Shown here in pieces: positions 1-9,662 of a stretch of 27,133 bases of DNA (the stretch's first letter is position 1; each line of letters begins with the position of its first letter). Below the pieces are notes generated by a model. That model did no database searches, was not told the DNA's origin, and saw only the letters and a list, made by a program, of their open reading frames with translations. The stretch comes from Chara braunii (lineage: Eukaryota; Streptophyta; Charophyceae; Charales; Characeae). The translations under genes were made by a program, and so were the position numbers. Location: NCBI GenBank assembly GCA_003427395.1, contig BFEA01000099.1:3037982-3065114 (forward strand), written 5' to 3'.

Positions 1-35
<35 letters not shown>
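1..35. repeat. Poly-A run at window edge
   Basis: Thirty-five consecutive A at the left edge. It may be the 3' tail of a retroelement lying outside the window, or simple homopolymer. Nothing upstream is visible to decide. Confidence 0.9.
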
Positions 36-36
<1 letters not shown>

Positions 37-61
37 GCTCGCCTCTTTTCTTTGGTAATGA

Positions 62-393
62 CACCGGTGCACTCTTTTGATTGTAACTCCTGCACCGGTG
101 GTCCAAATTTATTTATCTATAGCTTGTTGGAAAGCTCGTGACGAGATGCTTCCAACAAGCTATAGAGCGTTCAATTCAGTGCAGTGGTTGATGAGCTACA
201 ATCTTTCAAAGATCGAGATTGTTTTAAAAGCTGCAAAATAACCACCCGCGCTCGTTTTTTCAACGAGCGCTATTATTCTAGGCAGTGGCTGATGCTGCGT
301 CTTATCGCGTTGAAAGCGGCTTTCAAAAAGCTTTCCAACAAGACCTCTTTTGCCAAATTTCACCCAGCGGGTGAAAAGTTATTTGGAAAAGAG
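62..393. repeat. Hairpin-dense segment (serial inverted repeats)
   Basis: At least five inverted repeats are packed end to end. CACCGGTGCA (62-71) pairs with 91-100. A 16-bp perfect pair 117-132/150-165 has an inner CTCGT/ACGAG pair in its loop. A 9-bp perfect hairpin is 248-256/262-270, an 8-bp one 310-317/319-326, and an imperfect stem spans about 345-393 around CACCC/GGGTG. The arm TTCCAACAAG recurs near 333-342. No convincing protein is present; the 92-codon frame at 184-462 crosses the stems and is probably fortuitous. It looks like a fold-back type non-autonomous element, class unknown. Confidence 0.6.
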
Positions 394-593
394 TTTTTGC
401 CCTCTACATCTCCTCTCTTGATCCGTGACCATCTCCGAAAGTGCCACGTGGCAGTTTGCTGAGGATTTTTTTTGAAGACCCCCCTGGCTAGGGGGCCTGC
501 ACTATAGTGGAACTGGGTGGCTGATCAAGATCTCAGCCAACCCCAGATAATGTGCAGCAGCAGTTCATCACCACCTTGAAGACCCCTTCTCCC

Positions 594-917
594 AAGGGGT
601 GTGTTAAGGCCAAGATCTTGTGGATCTTGGTTAAGTTGTATGCTCTTGGTTACCCAAGAGTTGGGTATCACCTCTCTGATCCCTAATCCACTCTCCCACT
701 CCCTTTTCCCTCTCTTCCCTTCATCATCTGACCTTCATTTTCTCTCACCACCACTCATCCATCACCTTTTCTCACTCCTCTCTCCACTTTTTTCATTTCT
801 CTCCTCTTCTCCCTACTAATCTCTCTCCTTGCTTCTTTTCCCAAGAGCAACTCTTGGGTAACCAAGAGCATACAACTTAACCAAGATCCACAAGATCTTG
901 GCCTTCACACACCCCTT
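594..917. repeat. 70-bp inverted repeat flanking a pyrimidine spacer
   Basis: Arms 594-663 and 848-917 are each 70 bases and match as reverse complements at 69 of 70 positions (the mismatch is in GTGTTAAGG versus GTGTGAAGG). The 184-base spacer is almost entirely C and T. Arms contain repeated CAAGATCTTG and CCAAGAG words. A further direct copy of part of the left arm (626-654) occurs at 943-971 with one difference. No transposase and no clear target-site duplication are seen, so this is a MITE-like or fold-back element rather than an assigned family. Confidence 0.85.
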
Positions 918-1480
918 GCTCTTGGGTTACCCAAGAGTTGCTCTTGGTTAAGTTGTATGTTCTTGGTTACCATATTTTTACTCTCTCCTCTCCCAACCTC
1001 ACTCTCCTTGCTTCTTTTCCCTACTTCTCTCCTCTCCTTCCCCTTAATGTCTCATACCCTTCCCTCTTCACTCATCTCCCACCATCTTTTTCTCTCCTCT
1101 CTCTCCACTCACCTTCTTTTACTAATCTCTCACTCTTTTCTTCACCTTTTCCATAGCTTTCTCTCTCATTCTCTCACCCTCCTATCCTCCTTTCTTCCCC
1201 TAACTACAAACCCGTCATCTCCCTCACCTACCGCTTCAATCTTTTCTCTTTCCCACCTATTTTTCTCTTTTTTTCATCACTTTTTCATCCCCGCCCCCCC
1301 CCCCCACTTCAATAAATTCTGTTTTTCTTCTTTTCTCTTTCTTTTTGATTTAAAGTTTCGCCGTTCCTCCAAAAATTCGAATTATCTTCTTTCCGACTTC
1401 TTTTCTCATCTTTCAGATTTATTTTATTTTCCTTTATTTATTTTAAAAATTCGAATTTTTCTGCGGCACCCTAAAATCTG
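664..1480. repeat. Polypyrimidine (CT-rich) tract
   Basis: Outside the repeat arms at 848-971, the + strand is nearly all C and T, including a run of C near 1288-1303. Frames here translate to Leu/Ser/Pro/Phe-only peptides, which reflects composition and not a gene. From about 1360 it grades into AT-rich DNA. Confidence 0.8.
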
Positions 1481-1506
1481 ATTAGGACTTAGCCATTCTT
1501 GCTATC

Positions 1507-1750
1507 GGCACACATTTTGACCCCGTGGGGGTAACGAAGTGCTGCCGAAATTTGTGAAAAATCCAAAACTTGGTTAGTTTCTCGTCACTCTCCTCCACCT
1601 CCTTATTTATTTATCTATTTGTTTATTTATTTACTTATTTTTTTGAAAATTTTAATTTGCGGCATTGTAAAAATTAGTGTGTTTCTCTTACCTTTCTCTT
1701 TGCACATTTTGACCCCGTTGGGGTAAGAAAATGCTGTCGAAATTTTCAAA
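1507..1750 (+). repeat. Two copies of a ~45-bp motif in AT-rich leader
   Basis: CACATTTTGACCCCGT occurs at about 1510 and again at about 1704. It is followed both times by GGGGTAA, then a GTGCTGCCGAAATTT or ATGCTGTCGAAATTT word. The copies are about 194 bases apart. The surroundings (1500-1890) are T/A-rich with many TTTAT words. This lies upstream of the retroelement gag and could belong to its leader or a decayed LTR, but no matching copy was found 3' of pol. Confidence 0.6.
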
Positions 1751-1889
1751 AAAATAAATAAGTCCTATTCCCTCGCTCTTTACATTTTATTTTTTTATTT
1801 ATTTTTATTTCTTTTTTTATTTTATTTTTATCTCGACATTTTATTGTTTATTCTATTTTTTTCCCCCCTCCCCTCCATATTATTTTTTT

Positions 1890-2302
1890 TCTTGATTAGG
1901 TCGCCGCTACCCTCCCCTAACCACCTAAACTCCGGTTAGGGTTTTCTTAGGGTTTTTTAGGGTTTAAGGTTCTCCTAACTCCCGACTCCCTTCTTACTCT
2001 CTCGCCTCCTCCCGTCGGGCACCCTGGACCTGGACGGCTCCTCCTCCCTCGAGCGGTTCGGCGCCTACGTCTCACGCGCGACCCCGCAAAATCCGAGGCG
2101 AGCCGACTCACACATACTCACTCCGCTCCCACGGTCCCCTTCCTCTTACCGATGGGCCCCTTTCCCCACACACTCTTCTGAGGACTACCTCCATTCCCCT
2201 TCCGGCCATGGAAGGGAGTTCATCCGAGGAGATCGCCGTGACGCAGTCACACCCTAGGTCAGCGCGCCGTCAGCGGCTCATGATCAGGCCCATGCGGACA
2301 CC
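1890..2302 (+). other. Leader upstream of gag, no confirmed gene
   Basis: This contains a short cluster of TTAGGG/TTTAGGG-like words at about 1936-1970, then GC-rich DNA. An ATG at 2208 (frame 3) opens a 38-codon frame that reads into gag out of frame. The gag frame itself is open only from 2258. Either gag starts at ATG 2303 or an N-terminal extension has been lost by a small indel. No tRNA primer-binding site could be recognised. Confidence 0.4.
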
Positions 2303-4240
2303 ATGGACCTTCATGCCGTCCTTATAGCAATCCAGACACAACTTAGTACGCTTGGACCGTTGCAAGCGCAAATCAATGCGCTAGCCCTCGACATCAACCG
2401 CCTCAAGGACTCTCCTCATCGCTCTCCCCACCGCTCTCACACCCCTTCCCCTACCGGCTCCGATTCCGGCTCCCCAGGACCCCGGAGATGGAGTCACCAC
2501 GGTTCCCCCTCCTCTGCGGGCCAAGCCCAGCACTCCCCCTCAGCGGTGGTGAGTGTTGCTGCCGCTCAGACCACCCCGTCCCTTGCGGCAGTTCTTCCGG
2601 CCACGGCCGCCCCTACCGTCTCTACTACTGCCGTAGGTGCTGCGGTCCAGGTACCACCTTCTGGCCCAGCAGTTTCATCGACCCACACCGGTGTTGCATC
2701 TCAGCTTCCCACACCGGTCGCGGCAATACGGCTCTGCCCTCTTCTTCCTGCTTTCGTCCCCCCGCCCCCACAACAGGGTACCGCCCAGACTGGGATTCCT
2801 CCTACCACAGGGAGACCCGCTCCGCCCCCTCCCCCTCCGACCCTGTGCACCCAGCGAGTGACCACTTTACAGGCCACCATTGCGCAGGCTCAAGCGGAGA
2901 TTCTCGCTCTGAGACAGCCTCACCCATCACAGGCTGCCCACCCTTCTTCCTCTACCACCCCTTTGGTCTCCGTGATGCAGGCTCATTTCCCTCGACCTGC
3001 TCCTCAGCCTCTTCCCTCCTACCTGGCTATTCCGGAACAGCTGTCCTCGGCCGTTGCCTCCTCGTCTGCTAGTTCATCCGCCAGCAGCCACGACCCACAG
3101 CCTTCCCCCACCCCTGCCCCTGCAGCGGCCTCGACTTACGCTGCCGCAGTGCACTCGCCTCGATCTGTCTCCCCCCGCCATCAACACAGTGGACATCCTC
3201 CTGTGCGCACCACGGACATTCCCGAGTATGATGGCACATTCCGTGTCTCTCGCTGGTTGCAGATAACAACGCGCACACTCTCTATGACGACCACCCGTCA
3301 GGAGTTGTGGTGCAATGTGCTCGCAACCAAATTGTGAGGTAGCCCTTCCACTGCGTGGGAGGATCATTATACCCAGCGCCTTCGCGTGGGTGAGGTCCTC
3401 ACTCTGGCCGACTTCGCGGCCTTCCTTCAGGACCGTTTCGGCGCTCGTCATGACGCCACGGACGCCTTAGACCGCGTCACCCAGACCAGATGGTCCGGGT
3501 CCTCTGTACCGGCCGACCTGGAGCGTCACATCCGGGTGTTTCAGGACGCTCGCCTTGTTTGTGACGAGACGTTCCTACCGGAGGTCACACTCACCGACCG
3601 GTTCCTTGTCAGCCTGCCGACTGACTACCGCCTAGAGCTATGGAGGCGATCATTTTCTTCCTCGGAGTAGGCATACGAGGCTGCGCGTCAGTACCAGAGG
3701 ATGTGCAGTCGCTTCTCCGCCGCCCCATCCTCTTCGCGGCCAACCGCCACCTCCAAGTGTCGGGGTACCACCCGAGGCCGCTCCTCGTTTGCTGGTCGTT
3801 TTCGTCGCCCGGCTCGACCTGGAGTGCAATTCGCTCGGCACTACAGTTCTCTCGAGTATGGAGAGGACGCCTTAGCCGAGCTCGATCCTACCATTGGGGA
3901 CGCCCCCGAGGACATCGAGCTTCGGGACGTCATCCAATACCACTTGGATGACGACGCCGTCCCAATGGCCGAGCGCCTGCAGATGGTCATGTCTGCCATG
4001 GGTCGTGCATGCAGTCGGGTTGCACAGGCTGGCTCCCGCACACCCACAGTTCCTCAGATAGACCTTCCGCAGGGTTTTGTCCCTTCTCGCGGAGCTCTAT
4101 CCCCCGCGGAGCGTGCCGCCCTCGAGGCCCGACGCGGCTGCCTTCGTTGCCGCCAGGATGGACACACCTCCTCACGGTGTCCATACCACACCGCCCTCGA
4201 TTGGTACTACGCTGACATTTCTCGTCAGCGCCGATCTTAG
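2303..4240 (+). pseudogene. gag: Gag polyprotein of the chromovirus, two nonsense codons
   Basis: Gag forms the retrotransposon particle and binds the element RNA. One frame runs from ATG 2303 to TAG 4238-4240, about 645 codons. It is interrupted by TGA at 3335-3337 and TAG at 3668-3670, and the frame on either side is the same. The first ~290 residues are Pro/Ser/Ala/Thr-rich and low complexity. A retrotransposon gag core follows (PEYDG near 3223, AWEDHY just after the first stop, then TLADFAAFLQDRFG). A zinc knuckle of the form C-x2-C-x4-H-x4-C lies at 4139-4180 (CLRCRQDGHTSSRC), close to the C terminus as usual. The long Pro/Ser N-terminal part is larger than in many plant Gypsy gags. Start at 2303 is chosen because the frame is closed upstream at 2255. 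Confidence 0.88.
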
Positions 4241-4515
4241 TCCCCCCCCGGCCCCGCCCGGCCAGCCCCACCAAGCTAGCCACGATGCAGTGTACCACTG
4301 AGGCCTCGCATGTAGCCGGCTTCCCGACCACCGAGTCGCGGTTCGCCCCTTTGGCTACCCCACCAGAGGACCCTCAGGATACAACAGACGCAGTTCTCTC
4401 TGCCCCGTCGTCTGTCGAGGTACTGTCTGCCTCCCCGTAGACCGCCACATCTAGCGCTTCTCCCCCGAGACTTCCGACGCGTCGCGCCATTCGCACAGCC
4501 CGTTGTAGCACTCAG

Positions 4516-5346
4516 TTGGCGACTCGCGATGATGTTGCGTCATCTCTCCTGGACTTGAGCATTCCGCAGGCTCGTCAGGAGCGACTCACAAGGCGCGTCA
4601 ACGTCCTCCGTCGTCTTCTCACTCTGCTCTCTGATCCTGATCGCACCCTACCCATTATCCCTATCCGCCTAGGGACATCTACAAGGGTGTATCGCGCTTT
4701 ATGGGACTCCGGCTCGCAGGGAGATTTCGTTCACCCTCGAGTGGTTGAAGAAGCTCGCCTAGCTACCTCTGGGTCTCGCTCTCCTATCTCCGTTACCCTC
4801 AAAGATAACAAGACGCAACACTTCTTCGATCAGACGGTCCCCGACCTCCACTTCTCCCTCACCCTCCAGCCATCGGATAGTACCCAGACGCCTAGGCGCT
4901 ACCATTCCTCCGCATACTTCGACGTGCTGGAGACTAGGTACGACTTTATCCTTGACACTCCCTGGTCTCGTTGGTTCCACGGCACAGAGGCGGAATGGGC
5001 GACCGAGACACTCGTTCTCAAAACGAAGTGCGGCCAGACCCTTCGAGTCCCCTTCATTGGAACCACGGGTGACACCCCCCCAAACCTACCTCCCCAGGAC
5101 CCTCGTCCCTCTAGGTCCCACCCAGACATCGCCTTCACTTCCCCTCGTCAGTTTGCTCACTTCATCCGACAGGAGGACGTCACATTCTACTCAGTGAACG
5201 TCATGGATCTTCTTCGCTATGATCCACTCTGTCCCGAGGTTGAGCTCATCTCACTGGAGCCCGATCCCCCTGACCCTTCCTCCATCTTCGCGGCTCCCAT
5301 CTCCACATCCACCCGTCAGCCTGCGGATACCCCCTCCACGTCCTAG
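4516..5346 (+). pseudogene. Retropepsin-like aspartic protease region of pol
   Basis: Protease matures the Gag-Pol polyprotein. The catalytic Asp-Ser-Gly is in ALWDSGSQGDF, followed by a short beta-rich domain ending in DFILDTPWSRW, matching the second-half I-L-G-x-x-W signature of Ty3 proteases with Asp-Thr replacing Gly. An upstream stop at 4438 separates it from the ATG at 4285, so the apparent start at 4516 (TTG) is only the edge of the open stretch. It ends at TAG 5344-5346; the reading frame is unchanged beyond it. The region after the protease is a Pro/Ser-rich linker. Confidence 0.8.
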
Positions 5347-5352
5347 GCCCCT

Positions 5353-6455
5353 GTGCCGCTGACCGTCGAGTCCACATATACGTCTCGTGCCGACGCAGAC
5401 GCTGAGGAACTCACACGGTTCACGACAGACTTAGAGCTCACCGTTCGCGACCTGATTCGAGAGTACCGCGACGTCTTTCCCCCGTACTTCTCATACAACG
5501 GGGTTCCCCCGATGAGTGGTGTTGAGCATTCTATACAACTCGTTCCTGACTATCGTGTTCACCATCAGGCACCGTACCGACTATCGATTCCAGAGGCGAC
5601 GGAACTCAAGCGTCAGCTTGAGGAGCTCCTTCGACTGGGTTTCATTAAACCCAGTAACTCCCCTTGGGGTGCACCTGTCCTCTGTGCTCGCAAAGCGGAC
5701 GGAACTCTTCGCCTCTGCATCGACTACCGCGGCCTTAACCGTTACACGGTTAAGAACAGGTATCCCATGCCCCGCGCGGATGAGTTGTTTGACCGTCTGG
5801 CCGGCAACTGCTTCTTCACGAAGATCGATCTTCGTAGCGGTTACCACCAGATCCGTGTTGCCACAGAGGATCAGCCGAAGACCGTCTTTCGATCACACTT
5901 CGGCCACTACGAGTTCACGGTGATGCCATTCGGCCTCACCAATGCCCCCGCGACCTTCTAGACGGCGATGAACGACATCTTCAGGGACATCCTTGAAGAA
6001 TACGTTCTCGTATACCTGGATGACATTTTATCTACAGTCGTACCTTAGAAGACCATCTCAGACACCTCCGCGATGCCCTACAGCGCTTACGCAAGCATGA
6101 CTTTTATGCCAAGCTACTGTGCCGCTTTGCCCAGCGCAAAGTGGACTTCCTAGGACACCATGTGTTTGACCAGGTTCTCCACATGGATGACGCGGAGATC
6201 ACTGCTATTGCAGAAGGGCCCGTCCCCGCATCTGCCAAGCAGTTTCGCAGTTTCCTAGGCCTCACCAGCTACTATAGTAATTTTATCCAGGGATACGCTA
6301 GGTATTCCTACGTCCTTACCTCTACCCTCCTCTGGAAGAACCCGCCGTGGTTTTGGACACCCCTGTGCGAGGACGCCTTTCGCGCCCTCAAGAAGGCGGT
6401 GACCTGTGCGCCGGTTCTTCGCCTTCCCGATTTTGATCGCCCCTTTATCGTCACC
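5353..6455 (+). pseudogene. Reverse transcriptase region of pol
   Basis: It copies the element RNA into DNA. Visible motifs in order: [76 protein letters not shown]; and the catalytic box YLDD at 6013-6024. The Gln expected after NAPATF is TAG (5959-5961). Just after YLDDIL one base appears missing (about 6030-6032), moving the frame from 1 to 3, after which TLEDHLRHLRDAL and FLGHHVF continue the thumb. SAKQFRSFLGLTSYYSNFI is the connection region. Confidence 0.93.
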
Positions 6456-6990
6456 ACCGATGCATCAAATTTTGCAGTAGGAGTTGTCCTTTCTCAGGTG
6501 TTTCCCTCTCCTCCAGATTCACCTTACCCCCATGTTCCTCCTTCCCCCCCCCTCCTGCTGACACTGCTTCTCGACTGACGCCCACCCTCCCACCACTTCC
6601 CCCCACTAACAGTCCTCCTGTTACTTACTCCCCGACCATCGCGAAGGATGGGACTGTCGAGGCTCGTGTTGGGGATTGCCCGATCGCTTTCTACTCCTGT
6701 CAACTACCGCCTGCCGAGATAAACTACACTGCCGATGAACGTGAGGTTCTCGCAGTAGTTTATGCTACCCGGCATTGGCGTCATTATCTGCACGGGGCGC
6801 CCTTCACGGTGCGCACGGACAACTCAGTTGTCCAGGCTTTCCTCACGAAGCCTAAGCTTTCCCCTTGACAGGCACGCTGGTGGCGTGACTTATCCGAGTT
6901 CAGTTTCCCCACTCAGCCCATCAAGGGTGAAACGAACCGCATCGCCGATGCCTTGTCCCGCCGTCCTGATCACAATCAGGAACCCATCCA
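6456..6990 (+). pseudogene. RNase H region of pol with Pro-rich insert
   Basis: RNase H removes RNA from the RNA-DNA hybrid. The first catalytic Asp is in TTDASNFAVGVVLSQ (GAT at 6459). The Glu is in ADEREVLAVVYATRHWR (about 6734) and the next Asp is in VRTDN (6818-6820). GETNRIADALSRR closes the domain. Between VVLSQ and PIAFYS the sequence carries about 60 Pro/Thr/Ser-rich codons not typical of Ty3 RNase H. A nine-C run at 6544-6552 inside it coincides with the shift from frame 3 to frame 2. TGA 6866 replaces the Arg of the family motif LSPRQARW. Confidence 0.88.
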
Positions 6991-7039
6991 TCTTGCTGCC
7001 ATCTCCATCACCACTAATGATCAGTCGGTGATCGACGCG

Positions 7040-8260
7040 TATCGCACTCAGTACCGCCACTGCCCCGATTATCGCATCATCCACGCGACACTGAGGAGTG
7101 GCAAGACTGTTCCTTCCTACTCCCTCAGGGAGAACGGCCTCGTGTACTGGCATGACAGATCTGGTCAGCTAGAACCACGTATCTGCGTTCCCTCCACCGG
7201 ACAGCTCCGCGTCCAGGCTGTAGCAGAGTTTCATGACTAGGCAACTGCCAGTCATATGGGTTTCCACAAGACGTTGGCTCGTGTTTGTCGCCTATACGTT
7301 TGGCCGAAGTCCAAGGACTTTGTCAAAGTCTATATCCAGGAGTGTCCTACCTGCCAGGAGGTGAACAGTGAGAACCACCTTCCGTATGGGTTACTTCAGC
7401 CCCTACCCATACCTGAAGGTCGTTGGCAGTCCATCTCGATGGATTCCATTGGTCCCCCCCGCCCACCCATTGAGCGCGGTCATGATGCTATCTTGGTCGT
7501 CGTCGATCGCTTCACGAAGCGTGCATGTTTCGTCCAGTGCCGCTATCACATTAGCGCTCGTCAGGTCGCTGACATCGTCTTCGACCGAGTCGTGAGAGAT
7601 CATGACTTACCTCAGAGCATCATCTCCGACCGTGACCCGCGCTTTACTAGCACATTCTGGCGACGCCTACACGAGGTGTACGGATCCCAGCTCCGCTTCT
7701 CATCGTCTTATCACCCTCAGACGGATGGTCAGACTGAGGTCACCAATAAAACTTTCGATAATATTCTCCGAAAGTTTGTTAGGGATGACCAACAGTGGGA
7801 CTTACACTTAGCCCACGCAGAGATTGCGTACAACCACGCTGTTTCGCCAGCCACGGGGATGTCGCCATTCTATTGTGACCTCGACTACCACCCTCACGTA
7901 CCCGCGGATTTCCTACGACCATCGCGGTTGCGCCCAGACACTCGTCCCCCTGCGCTTGACGACTGGATCGCTCACATGGCGGCGATTATGAAGCGCGCAC
8001 ACGAGAGTTTAGCCGACTCCCAGACTCGCATGGCCGCACGAGCGAACCGATCACGAATGGATCATCCATTTAAAGTCGGTGACGATGTGCTCGTCGACGC
8101 ACGCCACTTACAACTCGAAGCAGATACGCTTTGCAAGTTCAGGCATCGTTTCTTCGGTCCATGCCGCATCCTTCAGGCCGTCGGTTATGATACCGCCGCT
8201 AGTCCGGTCAGCTTCCGTGTGAAGCTACCTGATTACCTTTGACAGGCTCGCGTACACGAT
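7040..8260 (+). pseudogene. Integrase region of pol (HHCC, DDE, GPF)
   Basis: Integrase inserts the cDNA into the genome. The zinc-binding His are at 7232 and 7253 and the Cys pair is at 7343 and 7352 (CPTC), an HHCC finger. The catalytic triad is Asp 7442 (SMDSIG), Asp 7628 (ISDRDPRF) and Glu 7736 (QTDGQTEVTN), a D-x61-D-x35-E spacing that is fully conserved. A GPF/Y-type module is at RFFGPCRILQAVG (about 8140-8180). TAG 7238 falls between the two His. TGA 8240 follows LPDYL, just before the VYHVSLLRHY segment. All catalytic residues survive. Confidence 0.94.
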
Positions 8261-8339
8261 GTTTACCATGTCTCCTTGCTGCGTCATTATCGCAGACCGT
8301 CCGAGCGCTTCGCCGGACGCCCTTATGAGCGCCCTCCAC

Positions 8340-8701
8340 CTATCATGGTGGACGGTCACGAGGAGTTCGTTGTTTCCGACATCGTATCACGCCGAGTTAC
8401 CGACGATACCCCTCCACGCATCGAGTTCCTTGTGCGTTGGAAGGGCTACCCTAATGAGGAGGCTACTTGGGAGCCCCTCGAGCACTTGCAGCACGCCAGG
8501 ATGTTGGTGCGTGCATATGATCGTGCTCGACGTGCTGAGACATCTGCTTCTACTCAGCCGACTGACCCTCTTCCTCCTCCTCCGGCTGAGGAGATTGCTG
8601 AGGACGAGCCCACTCCCTCTGAGGCTGTTCCTCAGCCGCAGACGGTCGCCTCCGAGCGTCCACAGCGCACTCATCGTTGCCCTTCGCGTTACGGTGACTG
8701 A
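8340..8701 (+). pseudogene. C-terminal chromodomain and tail of pol
   Basis: EEFVVSDIVSRRV followed by EFLVRWKGYPNEEATWEPL and EHLQHARMLVRAY is a chromodomain (about 8357-8533) with the W-K-G-Y and T-W-E-P signatures. In chromoviruses this module binds modified histone H3 and steers insertion to heterochromatin. A Pro/Glu-rich tail follows, ending at TGA 8699-8701. The frame is continuous with integrase apart from TGA 8240. Confidence 0.93.
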
Positions 8702-9640
8702 CACTCTTATCCTCTATCTTTCCCCACTGACTCACTCCATCAGGTACTCCATCATCATCTCTTCTTCAGGATGTCAGCGTTTTGCGGCTCTGCTTCGACA
8801 TCGACTCTACAACTACTTCATCGACGTCATCGACCACTTCGACGACTTCAGCTACTTTGGACGTAACTACTTCACGTCACCACCCTACCCTGCATACTCC
8901 CTTGCCTCTGTCGCATGATGGGTCTCACTTAGCTGGGTCTCTTTGAGTTTGGCTCTCCCTTGGTATCGCATAGGCATTGGGACCGTAGCGTTATCTTGGC
9001 TTCGTTGCTCCGAGACCTAGCTCCCTCTCCCAGTCGGTGAGTTGTGTGCATGTTTCCCTCACCCACTGCCCTCATCACCCTAGCGCCGGTTATTGCATGC
9101 CTCCAGTTCGGCATAGCTCCACCCTATTCCAGGCTCCCCTTTTCTTGGTCGACCCTGCATGGTGTCACCCTTTTGTCGAGCATTACCCGCCTTGATGGTC
9201 TATCTGTTAGGGTCATTGGTTTTGTTTCACTACCACTCTCCCACCTTGAGCCTGATGACCTATCCTACCTTCATGTGTGACTGCCCTTAGGAGTTTCGAT
9301 TCTTAGGCTGCATTCACCCCCTCTGAGACCATCCCACTCTTAGTGGTTCAACGACATGACATTATCTTGTGACATATTGCTCTTTTCCTTTCAGCACTGA
9401 GGCCACTGCCTCCAGAACTTTAGGATAGTATCATAGTACATTTCATTTTCTGTTGTTAGCTAGGATATGTATACTAGACATTTGTTTTTCTTTTGACATT
9501 ATGTACCTTAGGATGCATCGCATGGACTCCGCATGGAGCTTGCTCCGCATCCTAGATTTCTCAGCTTTCTTTATTGCAGAGTTCCGCTGCTTTTGCGGAT
9601 AGCGTGTTTATGGCTCTTGTAATCCATTACAGGTCTGAGG
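8702..9640 (+). other. 3' flank of the chromovirus, no gene seen
   Basis: This is non-coding and stop-rich in the pol frame. A Cys/Leu/Ser-rich frame over 8259-8918 overlaps the chromodomain out of phase and is a shadow. Hairpin-prone words occur at about 9512-9552 (GGATGC...GCATCC) and 9587-9600. The stretch probably includes 3' untranslated sequence and perhaps a decayed LTR, but no purine-rich priming tract and no copy of it upstream of gag were found. Confidence 0.4.
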
Positions 9641-9662
9641 ATCGTGCAGCGGGCCTTCATCT

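Larger units (their letters stand above)
2208..8701 (+). mobile_element. Degraded Ty3/Gypsy chromovirus, internal region
   Basis: The order gag - protease - reverse transcriptase - RNase H - integrase - chromodomain defines a Ty3/Gypsy LTR retrotransposon of the chromovirus clade. Gag lies in frame 2 and pol starts in frame 1, a -1 relationship. The coding region is broken by eight in-frame stops (TGA 3335, TAG 3668, TAG 4438, TAG 5344, TAG 5959, TGA 6866, TAG 7238, TGA 8240) and two indel-type frameshifts (about 6030-6032, and the C-run 6544-6552). It is therefore non-autonomous as it stands. The flanks 1500-2207 and 8702-9640 were compared by eye and show no shared LTR, so the element ends are not defined. 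The chromodomain of this clade is known to direct integration toward heterochromatin. Confidence 0.93.
4285..8701 (+). pseudogene. pol: Pol polyprotein of the chromovirus, six stops and two frameshifts
   Basis: The pol frame is open from 4216, overlapping the last 25 bases of gag in the -1 frame, with a first ATG at 4285. It runs in frame 1 to about 6030, frame 3 to about 6550, then frame 2 to TGA 8699-8701, roughly 1,470 codons if continuous. Stops inside: TAG 4438, 5344, 5959; TGA 6866; TAG 7238; TGA 8240. Domain order is protease, reverse transcriptase, RNase H, integrase, chromodomain, each annotated below. Pol could be expressed by -1 frameshifting in 4216-4240 or by reinitiation at 4285. 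No canonical slippery heptamer is obvious. Confidence 0.88.

Noticed and set aside
957-1481. 174-codon frame
   Set aside because: Translation is almost only Leu, Ser, Pro, Phe and His from a pyrimidine tract; no motif and no start context.
1936-1970. Interstitial telomere array
   Set aside because: Only three or four irregular TTAGGG-like words; too short and irregular.
3335-8242. Alternative genetic code (TAG as Gln)
   Set aside because: Three of the stops are TGA at likely Arg sites, and two frameshifts coexist with them; other frames such as the younger LINE and the Myb gene use normal stops and have no internal TAG. Mutational decay explains all of it.
8259-8918. 219-codon frame over the chromodomain
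   Set aside because: It overlaps the chromodomain frame out of phase; the chromodomain frame has clear family motifs.
1500-9640. Pair of LTRs for the chromovirus
   Set aside because: Comparison by eye found no shared sequence between the 5' and 3' flanks and no recognisable primer-binding or polypurine site.
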